Assembly: GCA_003156795.1 (NCBI GenBank)
Contig: PMHU01000093.1
Coordinates: forward strand, 250-15,471
DNA length: 15,222 nt
Direction of reading: 5' to 3'
Origin: Acidimicrobiaceae bacterium
GTDB taxonomy: Bacteria > Actinomycetota > Acidimicrobiia > Acidimicrobiales > Palsa-688
Shown here one piece after another: positions 14,632 through 15,222 of this stretch. Position numbers and translations under genes: made by a program. The first letter of the stretch is position 1. The number at the start of each line of letters is the position of its first letter. The notes under the pieces were generated by a model. That model was not told where the DNA came from, made no database searches, and saw only the letters and a program-made list of their open reading frames with translations.

Positions 14632-14638
14632 GATCGAC

Positions 14639-15222
14639 ATGGAGTACGTCAACCTCGGAAAGACCGGCTTGAGGGTGTCCCGTCTGTGCCTCGGGATGAT
14701 GGGTTTCGGCAACGGTAGCGACCGCCCGTGGGTCATCGACGAGGACGCGGCCGAGCCTCTCGTGCGCGCCGCAGTCGAAGGAGGGGTCACTTTCTTCGAC
14801 ACGGCCGACGTCTATTCCAACGGAGCGAGCGAGATCGCGACCGGCCGGTTGCTACCCAAGTTCTTGAGTCGTGACGAGATGGTCGTGGCCACCAAGGTGT
14901 TCATGCCGGTCACGCCGGGGGAGAACGGCGGCGGGCTCTCCCGCAAGCACATCCTCGCCGGCATCGACGCCTCGCTGCGCCGTCTCGACATGGACTATGT
15001 CGACCTCTACCAGATTCACCGCTGGGACCCCCGCACGCCGATTGAGGAGACCATGGGAGCGCTGCACGAGGTGGTTCAGGCGGGCAAGGCCCGCTACATC
15101 GGGGCCAGCAGCATGTTCTCGTGGCAGTTCGCCAAGGCGCAGTACACGGCGGAGCAGCACGGGTGGACGAAGTTCGTCTCGATGCAGAACCACTACAACC
15201 TGATCTACCGCGAGGAGGAGCG
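14639..15222 (+). CDS. Aldo/keto reductase, partial (C-terminus beyond window)
   Basis: NADPH-type oxidoreductase of the aldo/keto reductase TIM-barrel superfamily, reducing aldehydes and ketones. The first 194 codons are present with no stop. The N-terminal LGKTGLRVSRLCLG, FFDTADVYSNG with Asp54 and Tyr59, Lys86 in VATKVF, and His127 in LYQIHRWD give the full catalytic tetrad; SMQNHYNLIYREEE continues the barrel. This pattern fits the Kv-beta/YajO-like branch. The ATG has TAGCTT 7 nt upstream. Substrate unknown. Confidence 0.93.
   Translation, partial: MEYVNLGKTGLRVSRLCLGMMGFGNGSDRPWVIDEDAAEPLVRAAVEGGVTFFDTADVYSNGASEIATGRLLPKFLSRDEMVVATKVFMPVTPGENGGGLSRKHILAGIDASLRRLDMDYVDLYQIHRWDPRTPIEETMGALHEVVQAGKARYIGASSMFSWQFAKAQYTAEQHGWTKFVSMQNHYNLIYREEE

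Overview
The window is high-GC, gene-dense DNA of actinobacterial type. The best clues are the SigR/RsrA pair (a thiol-redox sigma factor with its zinc anti-sigma factor) and the zincin metalloprotease-tilS-hpt-ftsH cluster that is typical of Actinomycetota. Many starts have a TANNNT hexamer about 7 nt upstream, the pattern of leaderless actinobacterial transcripts. An Acidimicrobiia-like lineage is my guess from the overall look; the sequence alone does not prove it. No tRNA, rRNA, IS element, phage gene or CRISPR array was seen. All genes look intact except the two cut by the window ends.

Layout. (1) 1-3537, minus strand: a tight operon read right to left, zincin metalloprotease > tilS > hpt > ftsH (ftsH cut at base 1), with junctions TGATG, 12 nt and ATGA. 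(2) 3661-5608, minus strand: a regulatory block, MerR-family regulator > sigR > rsrA > a 62-aa Cys/His zinc-ribbon-like protein. The small gene has its own SigR/SigH-consensus promoter (GGAAC-N18-GTT) in the 42-bp gap after rsrA. (3) 5723-7672, plus strand: gpsA (glycerol-3-phosphate dehydrogenase) and a glycerophosphodiester phosphodiesterase, both acting on glycerol-3-phosphate; gpsA is divergent from merR across a gap holding an ACAGT-N4-ACTGT palindrome. (4) 7950-9743, plus strand: a 597-aa MFS transporter with a large Ala-rich insert before its last membrane helix. (5) 9744-9972: a convergent gap with a long hairpin followed by a symmetric four-copy array of GTGTTCGA. (6) 9973-12447: an epoxide hydrolase (minus) divergent from a CaiB/BaiF-type CoA-transferase (plus). 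(7) 12375-14605, minus strand: an alpha/beta hydrolase followed by an eight-helix membrane protein of unknown function, whose 3' end overlaps the CoA-transferase gene antisense by 73 bp. (8) 14639-end, plus strand: an aldo/keto reductase, cut by the window end, 33 bp from the divergent hydrolase start.

How they fit together. Regions 1-2 are housekeeping and stress genes: membrane proteolysis, purine salvage, tRNA-Ile lysidine modification and a disulfide-stress sigma circuit. Region 3 is phospholipid precursor metabolism. Regions 4-8 look like accessory catabolism or detoxification (transporter, epoxide hydrolase, CoA-transferase, hydrolase, aldo/keto reductase), but no single pathway can be read from them.

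Most notable: the SigR-type promoter driving the small zinc-ribbon gene, the symmetric GTGTTCGA array in a convergent gap, and two opposed leaderless promoters packed into 33 bp.
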